Positions 1-11,909 are shown, counted from the stretch's first letter. The stretch: DNA of 64,000 bases from Naganishia liquefaciens (GCA_013423385.1 BLZA01000021.1:558001-622000); one strand, 5' to 3'. Notes: generated by a model not told the origin, from the letters alone. Numbers and translations: made by a program.

Positions 1-150
1 GTACTGCTCGGACTGTCGATCAGGAGTACTAGTACTGCCGCGCCAGATGCATCGAGTGTGCAGAAGCTGTTGCTGTATTCTGAGCTATTTTGAGAGTTCT
101 CGATTTTGATGTATCTCTTGTTTCCTTTTGGGTGTCCTCAATCACAACAG

Positions 151-248
151 CCCTCGATAGCTCAGTTGGAAGAGCGCGGCATTGTAATGGTAAACAACCA
201 CATGAATGCGACCTGCCGCGGTCACCTGTTCGATCCAGGTTCGAGGGA
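151..248 (+). tRNA. tRNA-Tyr (GTA) with intron
   Basis: A full cloverleaf can be drawn. The acceptor stem CCCTCGA (151-157) pairs with TCGAGGG (241-247), with A248 as discriminator. The D stem is GCTC/GAGC (160-163/172-175). The anticodon stem CGGCA (177-181) pairs with TGCCG (214-218). The T stem ACCTG/CAGGT encloses TTCGATC (224-240). The loop reads TTGTAA, giving anticodon GTA (184-186) for tyrosine. An intron of about 25 nt (188-212) lies one base 3' of the anticodon, the canonical nuclear tRNA intron position. Intron-containing tRNA-Tyr is usual in fungi. Confidence 0.93.
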
Positions 249-1495
249 CAGATTTTTGCTCCCCCATCAAAATCGATAGGTACCATACTGAATCTTACGA
301 CCGACGGACTGTCGTCTCGCTTCAAGCATTCAGCATGCAACGCTTCAGACAAGCATCGCAGATGATCGCTCGTCGATGACAAGCATGTCGGATCCCGCTT
401 ATGGTGTTTTCTCTTGTGATTTCTTTTTCTAACCATTGTACGACCTAGCTCGAATGGACTATCGATAGCAACAGCATTTATAGGAGAACGAGATCCAGAG
501 ACATCTTCAGTCTTGTCTGAGTGCTCTTCTAACGTCCGCGCCTCAATATTTTAGAAAGTTTCCAGATGTCGAGAGTGCAGTTTCCATCAATCCTTCCCTC
601 GTCTTCTGCGCCAGGTTCCATCAAAATTTCGATGCAGAGCACAGCAGCTTGAATCAGATGATTCTGTGGGATTACAATGCGACGCTCTTCCAACTGAGCT
701 ATGAAAGGACTGTTGAAAGCTACATTTTGACAGTTATACGAGTCGACAACGCGTTCAATCTTTCTTTTCCTTTTCACGACGCAAATCCAATATCTCTCAC
801 ACAATCATCGGTTGAACTGCACCAATGTTTCGTCTCAGCTGCCAGCTACACTCCTATAAATCCCTTCACCTGATGATCGACCCAAATCTTACCAGACCTC
901 AAATATATTGCTTTGACATCGGATCTTCACTTGCGCAGGAAGATAAGCGAGTTGCGCGCGCCGACCAGTCGCGCCTTGATCGATTCAGTCAATAGCACAA
1001 ATCGTCTTATCGCTCAAGAAGTGACAGGCGATTGGCCAGTCAGGACGTTGATATGCAACCCTTATGGCTGTCCAGAAACGTTTTCGAAATTGGGTTATTA
1101 AGCAGTTCCCACGCTTCGGCCCGAAGTATGTTTACCACGAGGTTACTAAATTAGTGATGGAACTCGATTCAATGCAAATCAATCGAAATAATGTCTCACA
1201 CAAGGGAAGTTTTCATCCCGCTTCGGAACCAGAACCTTGATCAGCGCTTTACACAGTCCGGCAATCAAACCATTCTGGCTTCGGCTTTATTCCTGCGTTC
1301 GTTGACGCTGGGTCGCGCGTCCAGTGGGGAAGGGAGCGAGTGACGAAACGGTGACAAACTGGAGGCCCTCCAGTATTTATCGTAGAGGACCATGTATGAG
1401 CCACAGCATCCATTGCCTGTTGTGTATTCCTGTCTCTTCGTACTTTGGCTTTACATCTTCCGAAATCGCTCCGCAAAACTCTGACTCCACCTACA
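249..1495. other. Intergenic, no gene seen
   Basis: Apart from the tRNA-like fragment at 671-702 this stretch has only short frames without protein-like composition. The part after about 1100 is presumably the promoter and 5' leader of the permease gene. Possible in-frame upstream ATG at 1445 would add 17 residues to that protein. Confidence 0.5.
671..702 (-). pseudogene. tRNA-Tyr-like 5' half
   Basis: Read on the minus strand, 702 to 671 matches the 5' half of the tRNA-Tyr at 151 (D arm, 5' anticodon strand and TTGTAAT loop) at 30 of 32 bases. No T arm with a TTCGA-type loop and no matching 3' anticodon strand (TGCGA) is found within the next 120 nt, so I read it as a tRNA fragment or decayed copy. 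It keeps an A-box-like sequence, so residual RNA polymerase III initiation is conceivable but not shown. Confidence 0.6.
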
Positions 1496-3301
1496 ATGGA
1501 AAGGCGACTTTCACAGAATGCGCAAAAGCCCAAGCCGGCAAGAACGTCGCATAGTTTACAAAACAGCCTGGACAGGAGACAAAGGCAGTCGATCAGCTGC
1601 AGTGACAGCGGCACGCTCGATGACACGGCGTCTCAATCTTCGTGGAAGTCTCCCGCCGAGGCAGGCGTCCATCCTCGGGAGCCGAACAATGTCGATGATG
1701 AATTGGATATCGCCCCAGTCGATCAGCCACCAGATATACAAGCTCAGCAGGATCGGGAGCCATTCGCAGTCCTTGCAAGGCATTTGTCAGGCGTTAGTGT
1801 TGTCAGCAAGCAAGAAACGTCAGCAGAGTCCGGAAACGCTGCTCAGCCATTTGACCCCCCTCCAGATGGCGGCTTTCAAGCTTGGTCGGTCGTCATGGGT
1901 GCATGGTTCGTGCTGTTCGTTCAATTCGGCATTAGTACGTATTCTTCCTCCTGACCCAATTTCAAGCTGACGTTCTTGAAAGTCACGAGTTTTGGCCAAT
2001 TCGAGGAGTACTATGCCTCACATCAGTTATCCCACCTGCCAAAGCAGAAAATATCGTGGTGTGGTTCCCTCTCGACGTTTTGCGTATTCTTCTTCAGTAT
2101 CTTCAGCGGTAGATACTTTGATGCTCATGGACCACGGCTGCTGATCATCGGTGGAACGACAATTGGGGTTGTTGCCTTATTCTGTCTTGCGTGTGAGTGG
2201 CGAACACCTGGCCTTGTCCGCATAGCTGAGACCAATCCGATCCAGTTTGTAAAGAGTACTATCAGTTCATCCTGGCACATCTCCTCTTCGGCATAGCAGG
2301 AGGCATCGTTTACAACCCGTGTACATCCTGCGTAGCGCATTGGTTTCTTCGGAAACGAGCCACCGCTGTTGGGCTCATTCTTTGCGGATCCGGTCTGGGA
2401 GGTGTTCTTCTGCCCATCATGCTTTCTCGTCTGTTTCCCCAGATCGGATTCAGGAATAGCGTCCTTGCTCTCGCGGGCGTCGCAACTGTCCTGTTTCTGC
2501 CTTCGTGGTTCACGGTGAAGGCGAGGTTACCGCCGAAGAAGGGTGTGCCCTGGTCACACGTCACGAAGCCTTGGAAAGAGGTCCGGTATACTGTCTTCGT
2601 GTTGGGTGTCGCCATGGTCTGGATGAAGTAAGTACTTCTCAGTATGATCAAAAGGCAAGGTGAACTCTTACTAATGAGGAACAGCTATTTCTCCCCATAC
2701 TTTTACGCCAACGACTTTGCTCTGTCGCAAGGTATTCCACGGCACATTGCAACGTACGCCACCGCCATACTGAATGCAGGATCGTTCACTGGGCGAGCCC
2801 TCTCTGGACCCATGGCGGAACGCTTTGGCGTCATTGAAGTCTTTATTGCGAGCGGGGCCGCTGGGGGGATAAGCGTGCTCGTTCTGTGGAGCAGTAGAGA
2901 CGTTGGTACGGCAGGCAGTATCATTGGCTTGTTCTTGTATGGGCTATTCGGAGGTGAGCACCTTTGCCGAGTCGAGTGTCCTCGCACTCAACGAGACCGT
3001 TACAGGCGCCGTTATCGCTCTGGTGGCTGCTTGCTGCGCGCAAATTTCGCCCGTGCGCGAGTTTGGCCTGCGTCTTGGAATGATGTGGACCATCGCCAGT
3101 CTGCCGCTGCTTGCAGGCCCTCAAATATGCGGCGTCCTCATAGAGGAAGAAAAGGGCTATACCACTTTCTCGATTTTCAGCGGTGTCACCATCATCACCG
3201 GATCCCTGATGGCGTTTGCTCCTGTGATGTGGAAGCGATTCCAGGATCATCGGAGAAGATCAGGACGAGTGAAAAATGCACTGGAAGAGGAGAAATCATA
3301 A
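1496..3301 (+). CDS. MFS monocarboxylate/riboflavin permease-like transporter
   Basis: Predicted plasma- or vacuolar-membrane transporter of the major facilitator superfamily, monocarboxylate porter branch (SLC16/MCT; fungal Mch proteins, of which yeast Mch5 carries riboflavin). Five exons fit in frame: 1496-1934, 1983-2192, 2246-2627, 2685-2953 and 3006-3301, giving 531 residues. A polar N-terminus of about 115 residues leads to the family signature PPDGGFQAWSVV at the start of helix 1. The next conserved part is ITSFGQFEEYY across the first intron, followed by hydrophobic helices, a central loop (KARLPPKKGVPW) and a second helical half ending in a basic tail. The GTGAGT intron at 2193 restores CKEYYQF. 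I chose ATG 1496 rather than the in-frame 1445 because the extra residues add nothing conserved; either is possible. Substrate cannot be told from sequence. Confidence 0.88.
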
Positions 3302-3867
3302 ATGTATCAGGTCGACTTCTACTGTATCATAGACCGCTTCAGAGGGTAATATCCAGGCAGAAATTGTAAGACTAGACGTAGACATTCCGTGCTGACATTC
3401 CAACGGAATATTAAACGCTGCCAGCCTCCAGTTTCTGCCACAGGCCCAGATTACACACTCCGCTCTGAGCTGAGACAGTTGCTGAAAACATTAGTGAATG
3501 CATAACCCTGAAATGTAGAGGATCGAAATCGAGCATCAGGAACGGTCACCGGTTCGCTTGGAGAAGCCATTCGAGAACTGTCTCCATGTGAAAGAAAACA
3601 TTGGATTTGGAAGGTGCACAGACAGATAGGTTGTTCTGAGGATACCGTTGTCCGGCAGCCCAGAACATACTTGGGCACGGCTCAACGAGGGAAGACGCGC
3701 TGAGCCATCTCATTGTGTAGCTGTATTGCCATCTGTCTTCATATGCATACGCCAAAAGAGGCTACATCCGAATCCTTTGCTATGTGGCAGGTCGTATACA
3801 CATGTTGAGAGATGGGCAATGCGAGAAGCCCTTTTCGTCGTGGATCCCAAATACTCGAAAACGCCAT
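3302..3867. other. Convergent intergenic region
   Basis: Lies between the 3' ends of the permease (+) and the eS17 gene (-). Only short frames without family features; presumably the two 3' UTRs. No repeat or RNA gene seen. Confidence 0.5.
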
Positions 3868-4869
3868 TTAAGCGTTGCCGGCTCCGGGGACGAATCGCTT
3901 CCTCTGTTGGGGCTCGGAAGCACCGACGGCAACAACGTTGACGGGGATGGAGTCCATGCCGAGCGATCGGAGAAGGTCCTGTAGACAGATGAGAGCATGT
4001 CAGCACAATGTTGCAGGAAGCTTCGGCCAGTGCATACCTTGGTCTCGGCGTCGACATCCAGAGGAGCGTCTCCGTTGTCCAAAGCCGAAACGTCGGGGAC
4101 GTATTGGTCCTTCCTCTCACGTTCCTCTTCCTGCAATCGGAAAGAGATACCTCGAACGGGTCCCTTCTGGATTCGCTTCATCAAGTGGGTGGTGACTGCG
4201 CGAGCGTCATCAGCGTCAAGATCGCCGCACCGCGACATAGATCAAATACGCACAACCAGAGATCTTGTTCCTCAACCTCTTGGAGGGGACCATGGCGACC
4301 TCATCGAGGATTCGCTTGTTGGTGCTGCAAAAACGGGATGATCAGCTATCGCAAGCTGCATCGTTTTACCCAGACGTACTGGAAGTCCAAAGTCAATCGA
4401 GGGTAGTACTTCTCGATCAAGACTCGGGAAGCTCGCTTGACGGTTTTAGTCCTCACTCGACCCTAATGAGATCAATGGTCAGCCTTTCGTCCGCACCGGG
4501 TTGCGAATGCGAGCCGGACAAGCAGTTCACGGGGGGCTGATAGTCGATTCAGAACGATGTATTTTTCGTTGGGTTGACGTTGCTGGACTCTCCGGTTCGA
4601 TGTTGCCATGCGTCGTGCGGAATATGTCGGCGGTCGGTCCTTGCCAAATCCCTCTTCACTCCACCAATAAATATCCCAGACCGATCATGACCCCTTCACC
4701 TTCCCTCCTGATCCATTTGCGCCGTGCATTTTCCCCTCCAACGCCTGTGCTTTTCTTCTCCTAAGACCATCCTCTAATCCAACAAGCTCGATACTGTGAT
4801 GTCGTTCGTATGTCGATCCCCGCATCCTGCTTGTCCAGCGCATTCCAACAGCAAGGCTTCGCTTACCAT
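3868..4869 (-). CDS. RPS17: 40S ribosomal protein eS17
   Basis: Small-subunit ribosomal protein eS17, 141 residues. Exons on the minus strand are 4869-4867, 4462-4380, 4324-4254, 4195-4038 and 3978-3868, adding to 142 codons. The product begins [14 protein letters not shown], contains [19 protein letters not shown] and [15 protein letters not shown], and ends in a basic tail, all matching eS17 from fungi and animals over full length. The first coding exon is just the ATG, followed directly by GTAAGC; the 404-nt first intron ends at TTAG before GGTCGAGTG, restoring MGRV. That long first intron is much larger than the other three (54-59 nt), as is common in ribosomal protein genes, and may carry regulatory signals. 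No box C/D snoRNA was recognised in it. Confidence 0.95.
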
Positions 4870-5582
4870 TTTGCTGAGTTAATTATCCTTTGAAGTTAAA
4901 CGAAGGGGACACCGGTTCGGACTTGACAAGAGAAGCTGGTCTTGACGAGTCTTGCGAAGCTTGAAGGGCGAAAGGGCGACGTCCGGGCGTGCCGTTGCCG
5001 AGCGCGCCGTCACCATCTGGCACGTCGTTCTCGCCGACTCTCCCAGCGAGGACCGGCTGAGACGCCCAGAAGCCTGGAAACCGGTCAGGGGGCACCCTGT
5101 CCTGAAGAAAGCGCGAGACTCCAGAAGCTTAGCGGAGGGGGGTCGCGAGGTTTTGATGTATACGTGGTCTGATCGCAAACCAACTCTGGTCAAATATCCA
5201 GCATGACTCTGTAAGGCGAGCTGTAAAGCGCTGTGTCATGAAGTCGGGTTAACGATACATCTTTCCCCCGTGCTTTTCCAGACATCCTTCACGCAGGGGC
5301 ATGCTAGACCCTGTCACAGGCAATAGCTCTCACAGGTCTGCAGATGCCGCGCGGCATACAAAAGAAGCATATCCCGTTCCCCACGTACCTCGTTCGGAGT
5401 GGGCGGAACGATAGCAGAATATGTATGCAAAGTACTATATCATATGTCGATACACCGTTCCTACATACGCTTGTGTTATAGATACAAAATTTCCTTTTAC
5501 AACGATGTGGGCGATACAATGTAGAGTTGTCGGGCGCGAGAAACGCATGAGATGATGTTGAAGGCTGCTGATAGAGGAATGC
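4870..5582. other. Intergenic: eS17 promoter and SET1 3' flank
   Basis: Both flanking genes are on the minus strand. The half next to eS17 (4870-5200) is GC-rich and should hold the ribosomal protein promoter; the half next to SET1 is more AT-rich and should hold its 3' UTR. Open frames here look like chance. Confidence 0.5.
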
Positions 5583-8500
5583 TTAATTGAGGTAGCCACG
5601 GCACTGTCCAGAGGAAGACGCTGAGTTTGCCGCTTCGATGATTTCCAAGAGGTCGACTTACCTTGTCCGAACCACAGAGACAGGGAATCTTTTCCTGCTC
5701 GATGGGGAAGTGATAGTCGTACGTAATCTCTTCTCCAGGTTCGATGTTGGACTTGGCATAGATGACGATCTGAAATTTGAGATGTCAATAACTTGAAAAG
5801 GCACTGTCTGCATGCTCTCCTCACCTTCTTTTCTCCATTAATGGTAATGATTTTGGCCGTACAATTTGGATAGCAGCAATGATTGATGAGTCGCCTAGAT
5901 GATCGCGATGTCAGCCTTATGCACATTGCTTCTCACGCATCGCTCGATGGCTTACCCCAGATTGCCCTTCTTCGTTGCGTCGACAACGGCATCGTCATCC
6001 ACTCGGAAGAGATAACTGCTTCCAATACCCGTCTTTTCATACCACTTCTCTCTGATATCTGCAACTTGGGCTCGAATGACTTCACCAACGTACTCGATAA
6101 CCATCTCTCCTTGCGTGATATGCTCCATGGCATACAGACCCCAGTCGTGAATAGGTGATTTGCTGAATTTGAGCTGTTTCTTTCTGGTTCGCAGCTGGTT
6201 GAATTGGAACAAATCGGTATCGGTGGCGTTGGCGTTACCCTTTTTATGTTGTTCCATGCCTTGCACGAGACGTCGGCTGTTGACTCGCGTCGATCGTGAG
6301 GTCGCAACAGCGGTGGCATTGCTCGCCGCTGCTTCGACTTCGGCAACTGCTCGATTACGCTGTGGCAGATAAGCAGACTTTTCCACTTCTGGGACTTTGT
6401 AATATCGGTGAGCTCGAGCACATCCCTCCTTGTGCTTTGGGGCTGGTTCACTATCCGCCAGCTCTTCATCTTCCGGTGTATCCTCTTCGTCATCCGGCGG
6501 AAGCTCTGGCATCGTGCCTTTCAAGGCATGCTCAGCAGCGAGGCGAAGATAATATAGGTCTTCATCATCGGCAGCGATGCCGGAACTGACAAGGTCAGCA
6601 ACGCTGAGGGGGTTGACTGGCTCAGCCTGTGGAGGCTTTTTCGACTTTGAAGAAGCCTTGACTGGTTTGGCGGATTTCATTGCTTTAGCAGATGACAGCT
6701 CGGATTCCACTTGATCGACTTCCATGGCGTTCGGCTCCGTTTCATCCTCCTGCCCAACAACAACCGGCGTCGTAAGAGTTTTCTTCTGTTTTTTATTCGC
6801 CGGCTGTTTCGCTGGTTTTCCAACGGCATCGCTTTTCCGTTTGCTGGCCTTGCCAGCTCGCTTCTTGGACCGAGTCGGTACCAGCTGAACCTGATCCTCC
6901 ACGATCGAGTCGGAAATCTCATCAGCGACAACCACAGGAGAAACGATATGACATTCCTCTTGTTCAGCTCCAGGGGTGTCTTCCGGTACATCTGTTATGG
7001 GAAGCTCATCCGTAGGATTTGGAGCGCTCGGGTTCCTAACAAGATCGATGGACGACACTGGTTCTTCGACAGGAGCGGTCGCTTCATCATCTGAGGAAAT
7101 GACTCGAGAAATCTTCTGCTTTTTGGTTCCGCGACTTGTTGTCTTCGTGACGTCTGTGAATCCCCGCTGTGCAAGTTCCTCATCGGAATCATCGAGAACG
7201 GCTTTCCCACGGCGCGATGGCGTTTCGTTCTTGCTGACGAAGTCGGCTTCAGTCTTTGGTGTTCGCTGAAGCCTGACGGGACTTGGACCAAGCGGTTTTA
7301 TGGGCGACGCGTTTGTGACCTTGGAAAGAGGCTCCTTGACCAGCAAAGAGAGGGGCCGGCCGCTCATAACCTTCTTGTCAAAGACCATTTGCGTCTTTTT
7401 CGCGGCTGAATCCTCGGTGAACAAAACATACCAACCGTGTAAATTGAATGTCACCTATCAGGGAAACAATATTTCAGTCCAATTCTCTATCACGTGGAAG
7501 CGGCTCATACAGTTTCGATTCGCGCCGCTTTAAGATGGTCCTTGAGATCCGCCAAGACCTGCTCCCGGTCGTCCTTCCCATGGGGAATAGGCAGACTCTT
7601 GTGGTCGATGAAGAGATACGCCTTGCCATTGCTCATCAGTTCATCTCGGACTTTGGCAACGAGCTGAGCCGCTTCATCGCCGTCTGCCTCTTCTGTCCGT
7701 TTGAGCTCGTCTCGGCGCAATGTGCGGTTCCGAATCCTCGAATCGCGGTGCAAAGCTCGACGTTTGTCGAGTCTGCGAGACGGTGATGGCGTTCGACCTC
7801 CATCTGAACTTTCTCCAGTATCTGAGCTATCAGACGTTTGGCTAGATCGACGGCGGGATGAGTTGTACGTTGCCGATAGGTTTGACTTTTCGGGCATTCT
7901 TGGATTTTCCGTGAATGATCCGGGACCGCGCATAGCATCATCAGTATGACTGCGGGGGCCATGATGACGATGGTCCCAACTGCGCGAATGAGAGAACGGT
8001 GCAGAAACGAATGAACCCATTTGACTTGATGGCGTATATGACGAGCCCGTCCTGAACGAGCCATATGTATTTGGCGGTAAGCGACCGATAGCGCCGGCTC
8101 TGCTCTGCGCTGGTGAATCTCGATAGCCGCGGGAGCTATTTGCTCCTTGACCAGGCTGGTCGTGACCGAAGGTTGTGGTAATCGGACGATCATTGCGGCG
8201 AGATGGTAGTCGGCTATCAAAGTTTCCGGGCCTGCCTGTAAAGGATCCCGTATTTTGCGTATATGGCTTTGTGAGTGCATCGGTATTGGAAGTCGATGGT
8301 CGAAACGCGGACGTCGCTGGCGGAGGCATTGGCATCGCTGAAGCGCTTGCAGCCATTGCCAAGGGTACTGTCGGTGGAGGCGCCTGTGCTGGACGGGGCA
8401 AGGGTACATCAACGTTCGCCGAACCGGAAATGGCATTGACAGTCGGGACCACAGTTGACCCATTCAGAGCCCGTTTTCTTTTCTCCAACTCCATTTCCAC

Positions 8501-10185
8501 CACTCTGCGCGTGCGGTCCCCGTTCGGGTCCAAAATGACCTTCATCAAACTCTCCTTCTGTGCACCCATGTTCACTCCGATCGGTTGGCCGTTGAGTCTC
8601 ATCTGTGCGGCTCTTGCATGCCTCCATCCAGGGACTTCGATGGTGGTCGTCTTCTTTTTCTTCCCATCACCAGGTATGCGCTCCTCGGTTGGAGCGAATG
8701 TGATGTAGCAAATCCCCATCTGCATCCCTGTCCTCGGGTCGAGTTTCATCTCAATATTCTTGATCTTAGCAACCTTTGAAACCGCGGCCTCGATTTGACT
8801 CAATGTAGTCAATGGGTTGATATTGGAGATGCAGATGCCGTCTGCTGGTTTGGAATATGGCGAGTTCTCGTCCCACTGCCAATACATCAGAGGTGTATAC
8901 TGACAAAACCGTGGCGCAAGTGACTCACATCATAAGGTTCAAGCACGATCAAACCCTTCACTGCATTCCTCTTGCTACCCTTGCCAAGCTCTCTGACCGC
9001 AGGATCCATTTCCTCTCTCGGATCCTTCACTTCCAACGTGTCCGCCTCCTTTCCCTCCCAAGATCCGTCCTGCCGCGTGATCGGCTTCTCGTGCTTGAAC
9101 ATGCGACCGCATCCAGTATTGTATTTTTCCTCTTGCGATTTCGTATGGTGTAGCGCAGGATCGCACATCTTGAAGTTGCCTCGACCGGGGACATGTCGCG
9201 TGAACTCGGGAGGGTTGGCGCGCACCGTACGCGGTGATGTCGGGACCCAGGGATAAAACTCTGCTTCATCGTCTTTTCGCGATGCCGACGCAACGTGTCC
9301 ATTAGTTGCGTTCTCCTGCCGGCTATCGGAGAGCTCATGATTCCTTTCCCCACCATTCGGATAGATACTCCCCGATTCTTTGGTAATCTTTGCCCTCGTT
9401 TCCGGCGACTCCAACAGCTGAGCCGTTCGACTAGCTGTCCCTGCTTGAGGAGGCGATGGCGGTGGCGGAAGAGCTTGCTCCGGCGGTGGTGGCGGTGGGG
9501 GAGAAGCAGGTGGGATTATATCTGACGACCGGCTTTCTCTCTTTTCTACCCTCTTGGTCGACTGACCGTTGGTTTGGAATTCAAGGTCATCGAACACGCT
9601 CATTCCACTCCTTGGACGAACGGCCTGACTCCGCCCAAGGTCAATCCCAGAGTCTGTGCCGGGCAACCCATTCATTGTACACACGTTACCGTTGAGCGGC
9701 TGACTGTGGCCGTTCAGACGCGACGAGCCCGCTTGACCGATGCTCGTCCTCCGGAGCGGAACGCTGATTGACGTCGTGGTCGTAGAAATTGGAACATCAT
9801 TACGAGGGCCTGTAGGAATCGGCTTGAATCCCATAACGGACGTCCCGGTCGTGCCATTCGCTGACAGATGAACAGCTGTCCCGACTTTAGACCACCCGTT
9901 TCCGAGGGGCTTCTTTATCGACATCGGCGATTGCGATACTGATGCCGAGTGGCGCAGGTGCGGAGGTAGCTCCCGGTGAGGAGGCGGCTCACGGCGGACC
10001 GAAGGAGACGACGATGTCAGGTCCTGCTGAGCGGATCCCGGATCGTCGCAACCACGAGGAGCACTACTGACAAACGCCTGCTTGCCCCATCCCGGCTTGC
10101 CATTCCGAAAGGGCACGTCGATGGGAGCCGAAGATTCCGTGTGAGCGGGAGACTGTTGAGCGTGTGACCATGCCTTGTTGGCCAT
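5583..10185 (-). CDS. SET1: Histone H3K4 methyltransferase SET1 (COMPASS catalytic subunit)
   Basis: Lysine methyltransferase that puts methyl groups on histone H3 lysine 4 in the nucleus as part of COMPASS. Six exons (10185-8929, 8875-7511, 7454-5956, 5894-5825, 5769-5662, 5603-5583) sum to 1439 residues in frame. Order of parts: a proline/serine-rich N-terminus; an RRM-like region from about residue 420 ([14 protein letters not shown], then ICYITFAP) followed by the conserved Set1 segment [11 protein letters not shown]; a second Set1-type segment [10 protein letters not shown] at about 878; long acidic/lysine-rich linker; an n-SET region with [16 protein letters not shown]; the SET core with [14 protein letters not shown] and EITYDYHF; and the post-SET CLCGSDKCRGYLN at the very C-terminus, as in all Set1 proteins. 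The usual NHSC is NHCC here. The exact C-terminal end and phase-consistent exons make the call secure. Confidence 0.95.
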
Positions 10186-10907
10186 CCTCGCCGTAGACGC
10201 GCACGACCAAGGCGCGAGTGATCAGCGGCTTTGGATGTCGCAGGTGCCCTTTGTCAGTAGTTGCAGTCGTGTTTCCAACTTTATGGCTGGCTGGCTGCGA
10301 TTTGACGATTAGAGATGCACTCAGTCGACTCGATGGCCTCGCAGACCGTGACGTGAGGCGATGTGGCCAACCAGAAGTACACGTTGCGGAACAAGACTGC
10401 TGATCCAATTTGTCTAGCGTCGTCAAGCGGTAATAAATCACGCGTCTGCCTGGATGTCTCTTTTGGGCGCGCGACGGCGCGACGGCGTTGCGATGGCTCA
10501 GAGGCTTCCGCTCTAGTCTCTAACCACTCAGTTCCGGTCTAGCCTATTGCGAGTTCCCTGTATATATGGGTAGGAGGTGAAACAGGTCATAACATAGGAC
10601 GGTCATGCGTGAGAGTACACATTGGATATACATGTTCAGCTAGACCGCATCTCGAACGAGTGCAAGTCGGGCTTTGGCATCATCGCATTCGTTCCATCAT
10701 CCATCGGATATGATAGTGCACCTCGTACGTCTGCAACAAGGGCGAAGGAGTGTAGGCGAGACCTCGGCAGGCCATCAGTCGAGCCAGCTGATCCATCAAC
10801 CACACCCTCTTGACCATTGCGACACCTTTAACTCACAGCTTGACCCACAAAACACCTTGACGCACTCTGAGCTTTTCCCTTCATGTGCCGTTCTTTCCGC
10901 GTTCCCG

Positions 10908-10956
10908 CGGCCAAAGTGGCGACAACAGAAAGCGCGTGGCGCAGAAACTTTGGCCG
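10908..10956. promoter_or_regulatory. Perfect 10-bp inverted repeat
   Basis: CGGCCAAAGT (10908-10917) and ACTTTGGCCG (10947-10956) are exact reverse complements separated by 29 bases. The pair sits just upstream of the TATA-like box. Spaced CGG..CCG half-sites are typical of fungal Zn2Cys6 regulators, but the binding factor is unknown. Confidence 0.45.
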
Positions 10957-10968
10957 GGCGCACAATGT

Positions 10969-10978
10969 GTATATAATC
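10969..10978 (+). promoter_or_regulatory. TATA-like box
   Basis: GTATATAATC is a good TATA match 36 bases before the first ATG of the leader (11014). It is the best candidate core promoter for the + strand transcript leading into SLU7. Confidence 0.45.
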
Positions 10979-11909
10979 AGCCGCCATCAATACAGGCCTT
11001 TCATGATAGATTGATGGCTGCATCGTTCGACATCCTTTCCCTGACCGCCGCCTTCAGGTAAGCATCTCTGCCTTCTCCCCTCTTCACGATCCTATCCCTT
11101 CCGTTTCATCGTGATGAACAACCATTGTCGCCCCAGTCCGACCTGCCTTCCTCCCTCGACGGAGCGAACGCACTGAGGATCGACTAATCGCATAGCCAAA
11201 CAATTGCACCTCTGACGCACACCTCGCACTCTCTCCTTCCGCACCGTGCCGTTTGGAAACCGAACGCTGACTCGATTTTGCGTTCTCGTAGCACCAGTCA
11301 CACCGTACCCAATCATTCTGTAAGCGTTGTCTCTGTTTCTGATCGGGGAACCTTTCATCTCGGACGTGATCGTGGTCCACAACTCTGCACATTGCGACAT
11401 CCTTCGATATCCACGCTCCCTACCATCATCGTCCTCTCCCGCCTGCCGAGCCGAGGTATCCATCATGCAAGGAAAGGGGGATATACCCAGAGACTTGCTC
11501 TGTGCCTGTGATTACCAAAAACTTTCCATGCTAATCCTGCGTCCCTCCTCGAGGGGGACCGTGATGATAAAGAGTTCTCATTGAGATTATGAGGCACCCC
11601 CTTCTGCGCATGCATGGTGTCTCGTCGGACGGATGGAGGCGTGATGTCTGTACGAAGCGATACGGTTCGTCGGATGTAGCAGTAGAAAGAGTTGGTGCCT
11701 ACGGTCATGCGGAGGTGACGGGTTCTTTACGGATCGTGTCATTTCGTCGCAGTGACTGACCCCCTCTTCTGCGCCCATGGTTAATCCACCATCAGTTGTA
11801 TCATACCTACTCGTAACGTGATTTCGTCCTATTCCATTTTCGCACTTTCGCAACGTCGCCCTCAGCAACGACTTGGATAGACGCCTAATCTGGCACACCT
11901 AATTCAGCA

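Larger units (their letters stand above)
10186..11909. other. 1.7 kb divergent region between SET1 and SLU7
   Basis: No convincing protein gene. The SLU7-proximal half has a TATA-like box (10969), a short ATG frame at 11014 ending at a good GTAAGC donor (11058), and a branch-plus-acceptor CTAATTCAG ending two bases before the SLU7 ATG. This fits a spliced 5' leader for SLU7 or a short upstream reading frame. A small independent gene using exon 11014-11057 cannot be excluded; no downstream exon with family similarity was found. Confidence 0.45.

Noticed and set aside
4463-4866. Intronic box C/D snoRNA in eS17
   Set aside because: No paired RTGATGA and CTGA boxes at suitable spacing were found.
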